Below are positions 15,920 through 24,629 of a DNA stretch of 32,523 bases, piece after piece (position 1 is the stretch's first letter; every line of letters begins with the position of its first letter). The stretch is taken from positions 1 through 32,523 of the forward strand of contig NZ_JAWRCU010000031.1 of assembly GCF_033542235.1 (NCBI RefSeq), read 5' to 3'. A program made the position numbers and the translations under genes. The notes under the pieces were generated by a model that was given only the letters and a program-made list of their open reading frames with translations, ran no database searches and was not told the origin of the DNA. The DNA comes from JAWRCU01 sp033542235. Its GTDB lineage: Bacteria; Pseudomonadota; Alphaproteobacteria; Rhizobiales; Rhizobiaceae.

Positions 15920-16878
15920 ACAAAGCGGCCACTACAAGGATATGGCTCCTCCATTTCTGCGTGATCCTGCTGTTTGCCGTGCTTCAATTCGTATTGCCTC
16001 CCTATCATCACGGCGTCTTCGCGCGTGTCCTGGTGCTTGCCGTGTTCGCCATGGGCTACAATCTGCTCTTCGGATATGCCGGCTTGCTCAGCCTTGGCCA
16101 TGCGATGTTTTTCGCGGCCGGGCTTTACGGTGCGGGCCTCACCATGCTGCATCTCGGCTGGGGGGTGCCGGCCGGCTTCGCCGGCGGCGTCGTTGCGGGC
16201 GCGGCGCTGTCGCTGATTGTCGGGCTGCTGACGCTCAGGACCACGGGCGTCGCTTTCATGATCGTCACCCTGATGTTCGCCCAGGTCCTTTATCTGACGA
16301 TCATCTACTCCAGCGGCTGGACGATGGGCGATCAGGGCTTTGCGCTGGCGCAAGGAGTGCGCGCCGTCATGCTCGGCGGCATGCGGCTCGATCTCACCGA
16401 TCCAGCGACACGCTATTGGGCAGCGCTCGCGCTCTTCTCCATCGCGCTTCTGATCTCGCTGGTCATTGCCCGCTCCCGTCATGGTCGCGTGCTTGTCGCG
16501 ATCCGCGAGAACGAGGAGCGCACCAGCATGCTCGGCTACAACACTTTCGCCAACAAGCTCACGGCGGTCGTGGCTTCGGGCACGATATCGGCCGCCGCCG
16601 GCGCCGGCTATGCGGTGCTGTTCGGCTCCGTGGGCGCGAACTTCGCAAACGTGCAGTTTTCGATCCTGCCGCTGCTCTGGGTGCTGACCGGCGGTGCGGC
16701 GACCACGCTTGGCCCGGTCATAGGCACGCTCTTCATGTATTATGCCGTCGATATCGCCAGCGGTTTCACTTCCGCCTGGCTGCTGATCGTCGGTCTGGCA
16801 CTCATTCTGCTTGTGCTGTTCTTTCCCCGAGGCATTCTCGGCACCGTCCGCGCTCGCTGGGTGGGGTGGCTGCCGTGA
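15916..16878 (+). CDS. Branched-chain amino acid-type ABC permease (LivM-like)
   Basis: The 320-residue inner-membrane permease has about nine to ten helices. LivM hallmarks are MGYNLLFGYAGLLSLGHAMFFAAG near residues 36-59 (conserved N-L-GYAG-SLGHA pattern), LRTTGVAFMIVTLMFAQ, and the coupling loop AIRENEERTSMLGYNTFANKL. It starts with an ATGA overlap on the preceding permease stop. It forms the heterodimeric channel with that permease, with the two downstream ATPases as motors. Confidence 0.92.
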   Translation: MNKAATTRIWLLHFCVILLFAVLQFVLPPYHHGVFARVLVLAVFAMGYNLLFGYAGLLSLGHAMFFAAGLYGAGLTMLHLGWGVPAGFAGGVVAGAALSLIVGLLTLRTTGVAFMIVTLMFAQVLYLTIIYSSGWTMGDQGFALAQGVRAVMLGGMRLDLTDPATRYWAALALFSIALLISLVIARSRHGRVLVAIRENEERTSMLGYNTFANKLTAVVASGTISAAAGAGYAVLFGSVGANFANVQFSILPLLWVLTGGAATTLGPVIGTLFMYYAVDIASGFTSAWLLIVGLALILLVLFFPRGILGTVRARWVGWLP

Positions 16879-17617
16879 TGTCGTCGGCTTCGACCGCGCT
16901 GGTCGCAACGCATGGCCTCAGCCGCAACTTCGGAGGGCTGAAGGCTGTCAACCAGGTCGATTTTGCCATGATGCCCGGCGAGGTGCGGGCGCTGATCGGG
17001 CCCAACGGTGCCGGCAAGACCACCCTCGTGAGCCTGATCTGCGGTCGTCTAGCCCCGACATCGGGCTCGATCGAATTCGCGGGCAAGGACATCACCAGCC
17101 TGCCTGCATTTCGGCGGGTGCGGCTTGGCATTGCCTACACCTTCCAGATCACCAGCGTGTTCGCCAATCTCACGGCCTGGGACAATGTCGCGCTGGCCGC
17201 GCAGCGCGTGCACGAAAGGCATCTCAGGCGCAGCGCGCATGCGCTTAGCCAGGCGATCACCTCCGCGCTGGAGCGTACCGGGCTTGCAGACCGGTCGGAT
17301 CAGCTCGCCAGGCATCTCGCCTATGGCCATCAGCGGCTGCTGGAAGTCGCGATGGGGCTCGCGCTGCAGCCACGGCTTTTGATCCTCGACGAGCCCACGC
17401 AGGGTCTCTCGGACGGCGAGGTCGAGAACTTCATCGCTCTGGTGAAGGAGATCGCACGGGAAGCGACCGTGCTTCTGATCGAGCACAATATGGACGTCGT
17501 CATGCGGCTTGCCGACCGCATTACTGTGATGGAGGCGGGCCGCATCCTTGCCGAAGGCACGCCGGATGCGATCCGCGCCGACGCGGAGGTGCAGCGCGCC
17601 TATTTGGGGACACCGGC

Positions 17618-17621
<4 letters not shown>
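16878..17621 (+). CDS. ABC transporter ATP-binding protein (LivG-like)
   Basis: The 247-residue ATPase has Walker A GPNGAGKTT near residue 40, the Q-loop in TFQITSVF, the signature variant LAYGHQRLLEVA, Walker B LLILDEPTQGL and the switch histidine in LLIEHNMDVV. The C-terminal GRILAEGTPDAIRADAEVQRAYLG tail is typical of LivG. ATG 16878 overlaps the LivM-like stop (TGATG); the GTG just before it is an alternative. The open frame extends far upstream but reads the permease in the wrong frame. Confidence 0.92.
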
Positions 17622-18328
<707 letters not shown>

Positions 18329-18357
18329 TCTAAACAGCTAAGGTGGTGTCCTTCAGA

Positions 18358-18510
18358 CCCCCTCTGTCCTGCCGGACATCTCCCCCTCAAGGGGGGAGAT
18401 TGGCCATCCTCGATGATTTCGCCAATCACCATCGTCTCAGAAAGGCACCGTCCAAACGGCCGGCTGATCTCCCCCCTCGAGGGGGAGATGTCCGGCAGGA
18501 CAGAGGGGGG
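18358..18510. repeat. Palindromic repeat family C, copy 1
   Basis: The left arm CCCCCTCTGTCCTGCCGGAC and the following CATCTCCCCC are matched in reverse at 18482-18510. Nested CCCCCTC-AAGGGGGG hairpins occur, and the interior contains TTTCGCCAATCACC. It fills the 235-bp space between the convergent genes livF-like (+) and pncA (-) and could fold into a bidirectional terminator. No gene is seen in the gap. Confidence 0.9.
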
Positions 18511-18563
18511 TTCGGAAGCGCTACTCCTCCCGTCTAACGGGTCCATCCAAAGACAACTCGCCC

Positions 18564-19160
18564 CTAAACCAGCCTCACCCCAGCATCTCGCATCTCGCCG
18601 AGCATGCGCTCCAGCGAGCCGCCGAGGTCGATGGCGCGGCAGCAGTCGAGCCTGACCGTCACCTTGAAGCCGACACGCGCGGCATCCAGGGCGGAGTAGG
18701 CGACGCAATAGTCGGTTGCGAGCCCGACCAGCGTGATGTCGTGCATGTCGCACTCGCGGAGATAGCCGGCGAGTCCGGTAGGCGTCTTGCGGTCGTTCTC
18801 AAAGAAAAACGAGTAGCTGTCGATTCCCGGGCGGAAGCCCTTGCGCAGAATGAGCTCGGCTTTGGTGACATCGAGGCCCGGATGGAAGTTCGCGCCTTCG
18901 CTGCCTTGAATGCAATGGTCAGGCCAGAGCGTCTGTTCGCCATAATGCATCGTGATTGTCTCGAAGGGCTTTCTTCCCTTGTGGCTCGAGGCAAAGCTGG
19001 AATGGCCGGCGGGATGCCAATCCTGCGTCAGGATCAAGTGCTCGAAGTCCTTGGCCAGATCGTTGATCAGCGGGACGACCTCGTCGCCGCCGGCGACTGC
19101 CAATGCGCCGCCGGGGCAGAAGTCGTTCTGTACGTCGATGACGACGAGCGCCTGGTGCAT
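18564..19160 (-). CDS. pncA: Nicotinamidase
   Basis: The 198-residue cytosolic isochorismatase-fold amidohydrolase converts nicotinamide to nicotinate and ammonia. The catalytic triad is visible as Asp9 (VVIDVQNDF), Lys107 (LRKGF) and Cys152 (ATDYCV). The metal site is Asp47, His49 and His53 (QDWHPAGHSSF) plus His82 (WPDHC). FCPGGALAV is also typical. I chose ATG 19160 because GGAGAG lies 6 bases upstream; upstream ATGs at 19172 and 19184 lack such a site. It is divergent from the Mo-hydroxylase operon across a 179-bp region with palindromes. It links to NAD salvage through pncB and possibly supplies nicotinate to the neighbouring catabolic genes. Confidence 0.95.
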   Translation of the reverse strand: MHQALVVIDVQNDFCPGGALAVAGGDEVVPLINDLAKDFEHLILTQDWHPAGHSSFASSHKGRKPFETITMHYGEQTLWPDHCIQGSEGANFHPGLDVTKAELILRKGFRPGIDSYSFFFENDRKTPTGLAGYLRECDMHDITLVGLATDYCVAYSALDAARVGFKVTVRLDCCRAIDLGGSLERMLGEMRDAGVRLV

Positions 19161-19258
19161 TGAGCTCTCCATGTCTGCCAGCAAAGTCGCCGTAAAACGT
19201 GCGACGCGTCAACAGCACAGTTTAGCCTTGCCCACAACGAAGCGGACGACATCGCGCG

Positions 19259-19308
19259 TTCCGCGCATGGACTTTCCCGCGCGGAATGATACCATTTGCA
19301 TGCGAATG
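19259..19308. promoter_or_regulatory. Palindromes in the pncA / Mo-hydroxylase divergent region (candidate MarR operators)
   Basis: Two sites are visible. TTCCGCGC (19259-19266) and GCGCGGAA (19279-19286) are exact 8-bp inverted arms 12 bases apart. CATTTGCATGCGAATG (19293-19308) is a 16-bp palindrome with a single mismatched pair, a size and form usual for MarR-family operators, 31 bases before the first gene. The MarR gene ends the operon starting here, so autoregulation is the natural reading. I could not identify confident -35 and -10 boxes. Confidence 0.55.
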
Positions 19309-19339
19309 ATTTTCCCGGCTGGAACGGACGGAACCACCA

Positions 19340-20197
19340 TTGGTTCGCTACGCAAAGCCACGCTCCGTCGATGAAGCGCTCGCCCTGATGGGCGAAACCC
19401 GGTGGCGCGTTCTTGCCGGAGGGACGGATTTCTACCCGGCACTCGGGTCCCGGCCGCTTCGCGAAGACGTACTCGATATCAATGGGCTCGACGAGCTGCG
19501 TGGGATCTGCGAGACGCCAACCCATTTCGTTATAGGCGCGCGCACGACCTGGACGGACATTGTCCGCGCATCGCTATCGCCGGCATTTCGCGCGCTGAGA
19601 GAGGCTGCGCGCGAGATAGGCTCCGTGCAGATCCAGAACACGGGCACTTTGGCCGGCAATCTCTGCAATGCCTCGCCAGCCGCCGACGGCGTTCCGGCAC
19701 TCTTGATCCTTGACGCCGAACTCGAGATCGCTTCGTCAAAGGCCAGGCGTTTCGAGCCGCTGGAAAGCTTCATCCGCGGCAACCGCAAGATCGCACTTGC
19801 GCCGGACGAGCTCGTGACCGCGATCCGCCTGCCGAAGCCTTCGCTCACCGGCGCGTCCTCCTTCTCCAAGCTCGGCGCCCGGCGCTATCTCGTCATCTCG
19901 ATTGCCATGGCCGCAGTGCGGGTGGCCGTCGGCGACGATGGTATCGTGACCGACGTGGCCGTGGCGGTCGGCGCCTGCTCCGCCGTGGCAAAACGGCTGA
20001 GAGGATTGGAGCAGGCACTGCTCGGCTGTGATGCGCGCAGCTTCTCGCTGGACGAGCGGCATTTCGCCGAGCTTGCACCTATCGACGACGTGCGCGGCAG
20101 CGCCGACTACCGCCGCACCGCTGCCCGCGAGATCGTCGCCCGTGCGCTCTCTGCGGCGCTACGGGATGCGAAGCCGGCCAAGGAGTGCGTGGCATGA
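19340..20197 (+). CDS. Molybdenum hydroxylase FAD-binding subunit (xanthine dehydrogenase/CODH medium subunit type)
   Basis: The 285-residue subunit carries FAD and passes electrons from the 2Fe-2S centres to the acceptor. FAD-site motifs are LAGGTDFYPAL at about residues 25-35 and TLAGNLCNASPAAD at about 102-115, in place of the commoner GGN-ANASP-SD. The C-terminal CODH-flavoprotein domain follows (FSKLGARRYLVISIAMAAV). The length matches CoxM-type subunits. The start is a TTG at 19340, weakly supported by GGAACGGACGGA upstream; no ATG lies nearby. Its stop overlaps the next gene as ATGA. First gene of a five-gene operon. Confidence 0.88.
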   Translation: MVRYAKPRSVDEALALMGETRWRVLAGGTDFYPALGSRPLREDVLDINGLDELRGICETPTHFVIGARTTWTDIVRASLSPAFRALREAAREIGSVQIQNTGTLAGNLCNASPAADGVPALLILDAELEIASSKARRFEPLESFIRGNRKIALAPDELVTAIRLPKPSLTGASSFSKLGARRYLVISIAMAAVRVAVGDDGIVTDVAVAVGACSAVAKRLRGLEQALLGCDARSFSLDERHFAELAPIDDVRGSADYRRTAAREIVARALSAALRDAKPAKECVA

Positions 20198-23091
20198 GCC
20201 TCGAGGGCCGCGCGATCGGCTTCACCGTCAACGGCGCACCGGTCTCGCTCGACATTTCGCCGGTCCGACGGCTGTCCTCGGTGCTGCGGGAGGAACTTCA
20301 TCTCATCGGAACCAAGGTCGGCTGCGATGCCGGCGATTGCGGTGCCTGCACGGTGATGCTCGACGACGAGCCGGTCTGCGCCTGCCTCGTGCCGGTCGCG
20401 AGCGTGTCCGGCCGTTCGGTGCGGACTGTCGAAGGGCTGGCCAATGGCAGGCTTTCGGCACTGCAGGCCTCTTTCCTCGAGCATGGCGCGGCGCAATGCG
20501 GCATCTGCACGCCCGGCCTGCTCGTTGCCGGCACGGCGCTTCTCGAACGGAACCCGGAACCTACCGAGGAGGAGGTACGCGATGCGCTGGGCGGCGTGCT
20601 TTGCCGCTGCACAGGGTACAGGAAGATCGTGCGTGCGGTGATGGCGGCGGGGGCGCAGGGCTCGCTTCCTGTCGACGTCGGCGCCGCCCCTCACCCTTAC
20701 CCTCTCCATAAGGACGGGGAGAGGGGGGCCTCAACGCTGGTGCCCCCCTCTCCCCGCGTGCGGGGAGAGGGTAAGGGTGAGGGGCAGCGCCAGCGCTTGA
20801 ACGCTAGCGGCGACAGGCCCGTCAGCCCACTCGCCGGCCAAGCCGTCGGCGCACGCGTTCCCCGCCTCGACGGCATGCCGAAAGTCACGGGAATCGAATC
20901 CTTCGGCGCCGACAGCTTCCCCGACGATGCGCTCTCGGTTCTCGTCATCCGCTCGCCGCACCACCGCGCCGAATTCGCATTCGGCGACCTCGAAGCGTTT
21001 GTCGCGCGACATCCGGGCGTCGTTGCTGTCTTCACATCTGCCGACATACCCGGCCGCAATCGCTTCGGCGCCATCCAGCCCTTTGCCGACCAGCCGGCGC
21101 TTGCCGAACGCGCGGTGCGGTTCCGCGGCGAGGCTGTGGCCCTCGTTGCCGGCGAGCGGCGCGCGATCGCGGAAATCGATCCTGCCGAGTTCCCGGTCGA
21201 ATGGATGGCATTGCCGCATATGCTCACGCCCGGCGAGGCGCAGGGCGAAAATGCCATCCGCATCCACGACAATCGCCCGGGCAACCTGCTGGTCCAGGGC
21301 TATGTCGAGCGGGGTGATCCGGACAAGGCACTGGCCGAGGCGGCTTGTTCCGCATCCGGAACGATCGAGACTTCCTTCGTCGAGCACGCCTATATCGAGC
21401 CGGAAGCCGGCTGGGCCGAGATGGACGGCGGTACGCTGGTGATCCGTGCCTGCACACAGGCGCCTTTCATGGACCGCGACGAGACCGCCATCGTGCTCGG
21501 CCTATCGCCCAAGAAGGTGCGCATCGTGCCGACTGCGACCGGCGGCGGCTTCGGCTCCAAGCTCGATCTTTCCGTGCAGCCGTTGATCGGCCTGGTCGCG
21601 CTGAAGACGGGCAGGCCGGCCGCGCTCGCCTATACGCGTGCCGAATCGATGATGTCGACCACCAAGCGCCACCCGGCCTCGATGAAGGCGACGATTGCGG
21701 CCGATGCCACCGGGCGAGTGACAGGCATGATCTTCGAGGGCGATTTCAACACAGGCGCCTATGCGAGCTGGGGTCCGACCGTGGCCAACCGTGTGCCGGT
21801 CCATGCCTGCGGCCCTTATTCGACGCCGAACTATCGCGCAATTGGCCGCGCTATCCATACCAATGGGCCGATCGCGGGCGCCTTTCGCGGTTTCGGAGTG
21901 CCGCAGGCCACGATCATGCAGGAGGCGCTCTATGACGAGTTGGCCGGCAAGCTCGGCATGGACCGACTGGAATTCCGGCTGAAGAATGCGCTGCGCAACG
22001 GCAGCGAAACCGTAACCGGCCAGCGCCTGGAATCCGGCGTCGGTATTGCCGACTGCCTGGAAGCGCTGTGGCCGCATTGGGAGCGGGCGCTGGCAGACGC
22101 CGCGGCGTTCAACGAGGGGAGCGGTAGCGTCCGCCGAGGCGTCGGCATCGCATCCTGCTGGTACGGCTGCGGCAACACCTCCTTGCCCAATCCTTCGACC
22201 ATCAAGCTCGGCATCTCGGTCGACGGCGCGGTCGTGCTGCATCAGGGCGCAGTCGATATCGGCCAGGGCTCGAACACGGTGGTGACGCAGATCTGCGCCG
22301 ACGCGCTCGGTCTCCCGCTTTCCGCATTTCGGCTGCTAAGCGGCGACACGGCGATCACGCCCGACGCCGGCAAGACCTCTGCCTCGCGCCAGACATTCGT
22401 GTCGGGCAAGGCCGCGGAGAAGGCGGGCCGCGCCTTGCGGGAGAAGATCCTGCGCTTCGCCAATGTCTCGCCCGCGGCCGAGCTTTCCTTCGAGGCGGCG
22501 GTGCTGGTGATCGGCGAGGGCGGCGAGCGGCGGCGCGTCGATCTCACGAGCCTGGCGGTCGACGCGGACGGCTTCGTCTTCACCGCGGTCGAGACCTATG
22601 ACCCGCCGACCCTGCCGCTTGACGAGAAGGGCCAGGGCAAGCCCTACGCGGTCTACGGCTACGGCGCGCAGATCGCCGAACTCGAAGTGGATATGCGGCT
22701 CGGCACGGTGAAGCTCGTCAAGATCACTGCCGCGCATGACGTTGGCAAGGCGATCAACCCGCTTCTCGCCGAGGGGCAGATCGAAGGCGGCATCGCGCAA
22801 GGCATCGGCATGGCGCTGATGGAGGAATATGTCCCCGGCCGCACCGAGAATTTGCACGACTATCTGATCCCGACCATCGGCGACGTGCCTGAGATCGAGA
22901 CCATCCTGGTCGAGGTGCTCGATCCCGAAGGGCCGTTCGGCGCGAAAGGGCTCGGCGAGCATGTGCTGATCCCGACTGCGCCGGCAATCCTCAACGCCAT
23001 CCGCCACGCGACCGGCGTCCTCGTCACCACCGTGCCGGCGACGCCGACCAGAGTGCTCGCCGCCATCAGGTCAGCGGAGGCAGCGCTATGA
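20194..23091 (+). CDS. Fused molybdenum hydroxylase: 2Fe-2S domain plus molybdopterin-binding subunit
   Basis: The 965-residue protein combines two usually separate subunits. Residues 1-155 form the small iron-sulfur domain: Cys44, Cys49, Cys52 and Cys64 for the plant-type cluster, and Cys102, Cys105, Cys137 and Cys139 for the second. Residues from about 215 are the large subunit, with GGGFGSK at 450-456, GAFRGFG at 562-568, DIGQGSNT, and the catalytic glutamate in GAKGLGEH (Glu922). The linker at 163-199 is encoded by an inserted palindromic repeat. Such enzymes hydroxylate N-heterocycles or purines using Mo-cofactor. The following 6-hydroxynicotinate-reductase-like gene suggests nicotinate as substrate, not proven. 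ATGA overlaps occur at both ends. Confidence 0.88.
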   Translation: MSLEGRAIGFTVNGAPVSLDISPVRRLSSVLREELHLIGTKVGCDAGDCGACTVMLDDEPVCACLVPVASVSGRSVRTVEGLANGRLSALQASFLEHGAAQCGICTPGLLVAGTALLERNPEPTEEEVRDALGGVLCRCTGYRKIVRAVMAAGAQGSLPVDVGAAPHPYPLHKDGERGASTLVPPSPRVRGEGKGEGQRQRLNASGDRPVSPLAGQAVGARVPRLDGMPKVTGIESFGADSFPDDALSVLVIRSPHHRAEFAFGDLEAFVARHPGVVAVFTSADIPGRNRFGAIQPFADQPALAERAVRFRGEAVALVAGERRAIAEIDPAEFPVEWMALPHMLTPGEAQGENAIRIHDNRPGNLLVQGYVERGDPDKALAEAACSASGTIETSFVEHAYIEPEAGWAEMDGGTLVIRACTQAPFMDRDETAIVLGLSPKKVRIVPTATGGGFGSKLDLSVQPLIGLVALKTGRPAALAYTRAESMMSTTKRHPASMKATIAADATGRVTGMIFEGDFNTGAYASWGPTVANRVPVHACGPYSTPNYRAIGRAIHTNGPIAGAFRGFGVPQATIMQEALYDELAGKLGMDRLEFRLKNALRNGSETVTGQRLESGVGIADCLEALWPHWERALADAAAFNEGSGSVRRGVGIASCWYGCGNTSLPNPSTIKLGISVDGAVVLHQGAVDIGQGSNTVVTQICADALGLPLSAFRLLSGDTAITPDAGKTSASRQTFVSGKAAEKAGRALREKILRFANVSPAAELSFEAAVLVIGEGGERRRVDLTSLAVDADGFVFTAVETYDPPTLPLDEKGQGKPYAVYGYGAQIAELEVDMRLGTVKLVKITAAHDVGKAINPLLAEGQIEGGIAQGIGMALMEEYVPGRTENLHDYLIPTIGDVPEIETILVEVLDPEGPFGAKGLGEHVLIPTAPAILNAIRHATGVLVTTVPATPTRVLAAIRSAEAAL
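20682..20789. repeat. Palindromic repeat family B copy inserted in frame within a coding gene
   Basis: The boundaries CGCCGCCCCT (20682) and AGGGGCAGCG (20789) match those of the intergenic copy at 1038-1210 with one difference. The arms CTCACCCTTACCCTCTCC and GGAGAGGGTAAGGGTGAG are exact complements. The length is 108 bp, exactly 36 codons, so the reading frame is preserved. The encoded stretch (PHPYPLHKDGERG, then PPSPRVRGEGKGEGQ) has the Pro/Gly/Arg-rich look of translated repeat rather than of a folded domain. Confidence 0.9.
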
Positions 23092-24629
23092 GCGAGCTCT
23101 CCGAACGCTTCGCGACGCATGATCCCGGCGAACGGCAGGTCGGCGAGAAGATCCGCTGCGATGCCTGCCCGGTCATGTGCTACATCGCCGAGGGCCGCAG
23201 CGGCGCCTGTGACCGTTACGGCAACCGCAACGGCCGGATCGTGCGGCTCGATCCGCTGGTGATCCTGGAGCATGCCGTCGAGGCCGGCGGGCCGGCCGTT
23301 CCCTTTGCGAGCGAGGCCGAAGGCTGGAACGGCCATTTGGTGGACGCGCGTCCCTTCGTAACGGCGATCGGCGCCGGTACGACCTATCCCGACTACAAGC
23401 CCGCCCCTTTCATCGTCAGCCAGGAGGTCGAGGGCGTCGATCTGATTACGGTCGTCACCGAGGGCATCTTCAGCTATTGCGGGGTCAAGGTGAAGATCGA
23501 CACCGATCGTCATCTCGGCCCCGAGACGGCGACCGTGCGAGCTGAGGGCGAAGCGGTCGGCCACGTGACGACGGGCGAATACGGCTCGCAGATGCTGTCG
23601 CTCGGCGGCGTCAGTCACCTCACCGGCGCCTCGAAGGCCGAAGGCCGCGTTACCTGCGCGACATTGCTCGACCTTTGCAACAGGAAGCCGGTCGAATTGT
23701 CGATCGAGGGCGGCGCGACGGTAATGGTCGAAGCCGGCAAGCCGCCGGTCATCGACGGCAAGCGCGAGGAGCGCATGCGGGTCGGCTGCGGCTCGGCGAC
23801 GATCGGCATGTTCGCCTCGCAGTGGCGCGGGCTGGTCGACGAGGTGGTGGTGGTCGACGACCACATTACCGGCGTCGTCTCGGAACATCAGGCTGGGAAA
23901 GTGCTCGGTTGGGAGGACACCGGCATCAAGATCGTCGGCCGACGCTCGACGCCCGGCCGCTACTTCAAGGTGTCGAAACCGGGGCTCGGCTGGGGCGGCA
24001 CGACAATCTCCGATCCGCTGTCCATCCTTGGCGACTGGAACGCCAGGAAGGGCGCGCGGCCCGGACTGTCGCTACTGATGGTTTCGACCACCGGTGAGCA
24101 ATTTGCCTATTACGAGCTCGACGAGAACCTGAAGCCCATCGAGAAGCCCTTTCCCGAAAGGCTGCAGAAATCCGTCCGGCTGATCGAGGAGAATTGCGAG
24201 CCGGCTTTGTGCACGGTGCTCTTCATGGGCGGCGCGGGCGGCTCGTTGCGAGCGGGCGTCGTCGAGAACCCGGTGAATCTCACGCGCTCCGTGCATGCCG
24301 AGGGCGTCTATGTCACTTGCGGCGGCGCGCCGGTCTATGTCTGGCCGGGCGGCGGCATCACCTTTATGGTCGACGTCACGCGGCTTCCCGACAACGCCTT
24401 CGGCTATGTGCCGACCCCGGCGCTGGTGGCACCCGTCGAGTTTACGATGCGGCGCGACCTCTACGAACTGCTCGGCGGGCATGCCGCGGCAATCCGCCAA
24501 CTGCCCGACGTGCTGGCGAGCGGCGGGGAATATCTCAACGACCGCAAGTCGGCACGCGCTCCCGCGGGCAGCCCGTGGCCGCTGCTTCAGCAGCTCGGCC
24601 GCGTCGCTCCGCGAAGGATGCTGTCGTGA
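23088..24629 (+). CDS. 6-hydroxynicotinate reductase-like iron-sulfur protein
   Basis: The 513-residue protein resembles those annotated as 6-hydroxynicotinate reductase, named after the Eubacterium barkeri enzyme that reduces 6-hydroxynicotinate to 1,4,5,6-tetrahydro-6-oxonicotinate with ferredoxin. The N-terminus carries Cys24-x2-Cys27-x3-Cys31-x9-Cys41 (CDACPVMC, then GACDRYGN), suited to an iron-sulfur cluster. Further landmarks are VTEGIFSYCGVKVKIDTD, GEYGSQMLSLGGVSHLTG, GCGSATIGMF (233-242) and PGLGWGGTTISDPL. The position right after the Mo-hydroxylase fits a hydroxylate-then-reduce pathway, as described for nicotinate in anaerobes and Azorhizobium. The assignment rests on remembered family resemblance. 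ATGA overlap upstream, GTGA overlap downstream. Confidence 0.72.
   Translation: MSELSERFATHDPGERQVGEKIRCDACPVMCYIAEGRSGACDRYGNRNGRIVRLDPLVILEHAVEAGGPAVPFASEAEGWNGHLVDARPFVTAIGAGTTYPDYKPAPFIVSQEVEGVDLITVVTEGIFSYCGVKVKIDTDRHLGPETATVRAEGEAVGHVTTGEYGSQMLSLGGVSHLTGASKAEGRVTCATLLDLCNRKPVELSIEGGATVMVEAGKPPVIDGKREERMRVGCGSATIGMFASQWRGLVDEVVVVDDHITGVVSEHQAGKVLGWEDTGIKIVGRRSTPGRYFKVSKPGLGWGGTTISDPLSILGDWNARKGARPGLSLLMVSTTGEQFAYYELDENLKPIEKPFPERLQKSVRLIEENCEPALCTVLFMGGAGGSLRAGVVENPVNLTRSVHAEGVYVTCGGAPVYVWPGGGITFMVDVTRLPDNAFGYVPTPALVAPVEFTMRRDLYELLGGHAAAIRQLPDVLASGGEYLNDRKSARAPAGSPWPLLQQLGRVAPRRMLS

Noticed and set aside
18358..18510. Possible CRISPR or tandem array from the repeated GC-rich blocks
   Set aside because: Only two inverted copies are present per element, with no regularly spaced direct repeats or spacers; these are palindromic mosaic elements.
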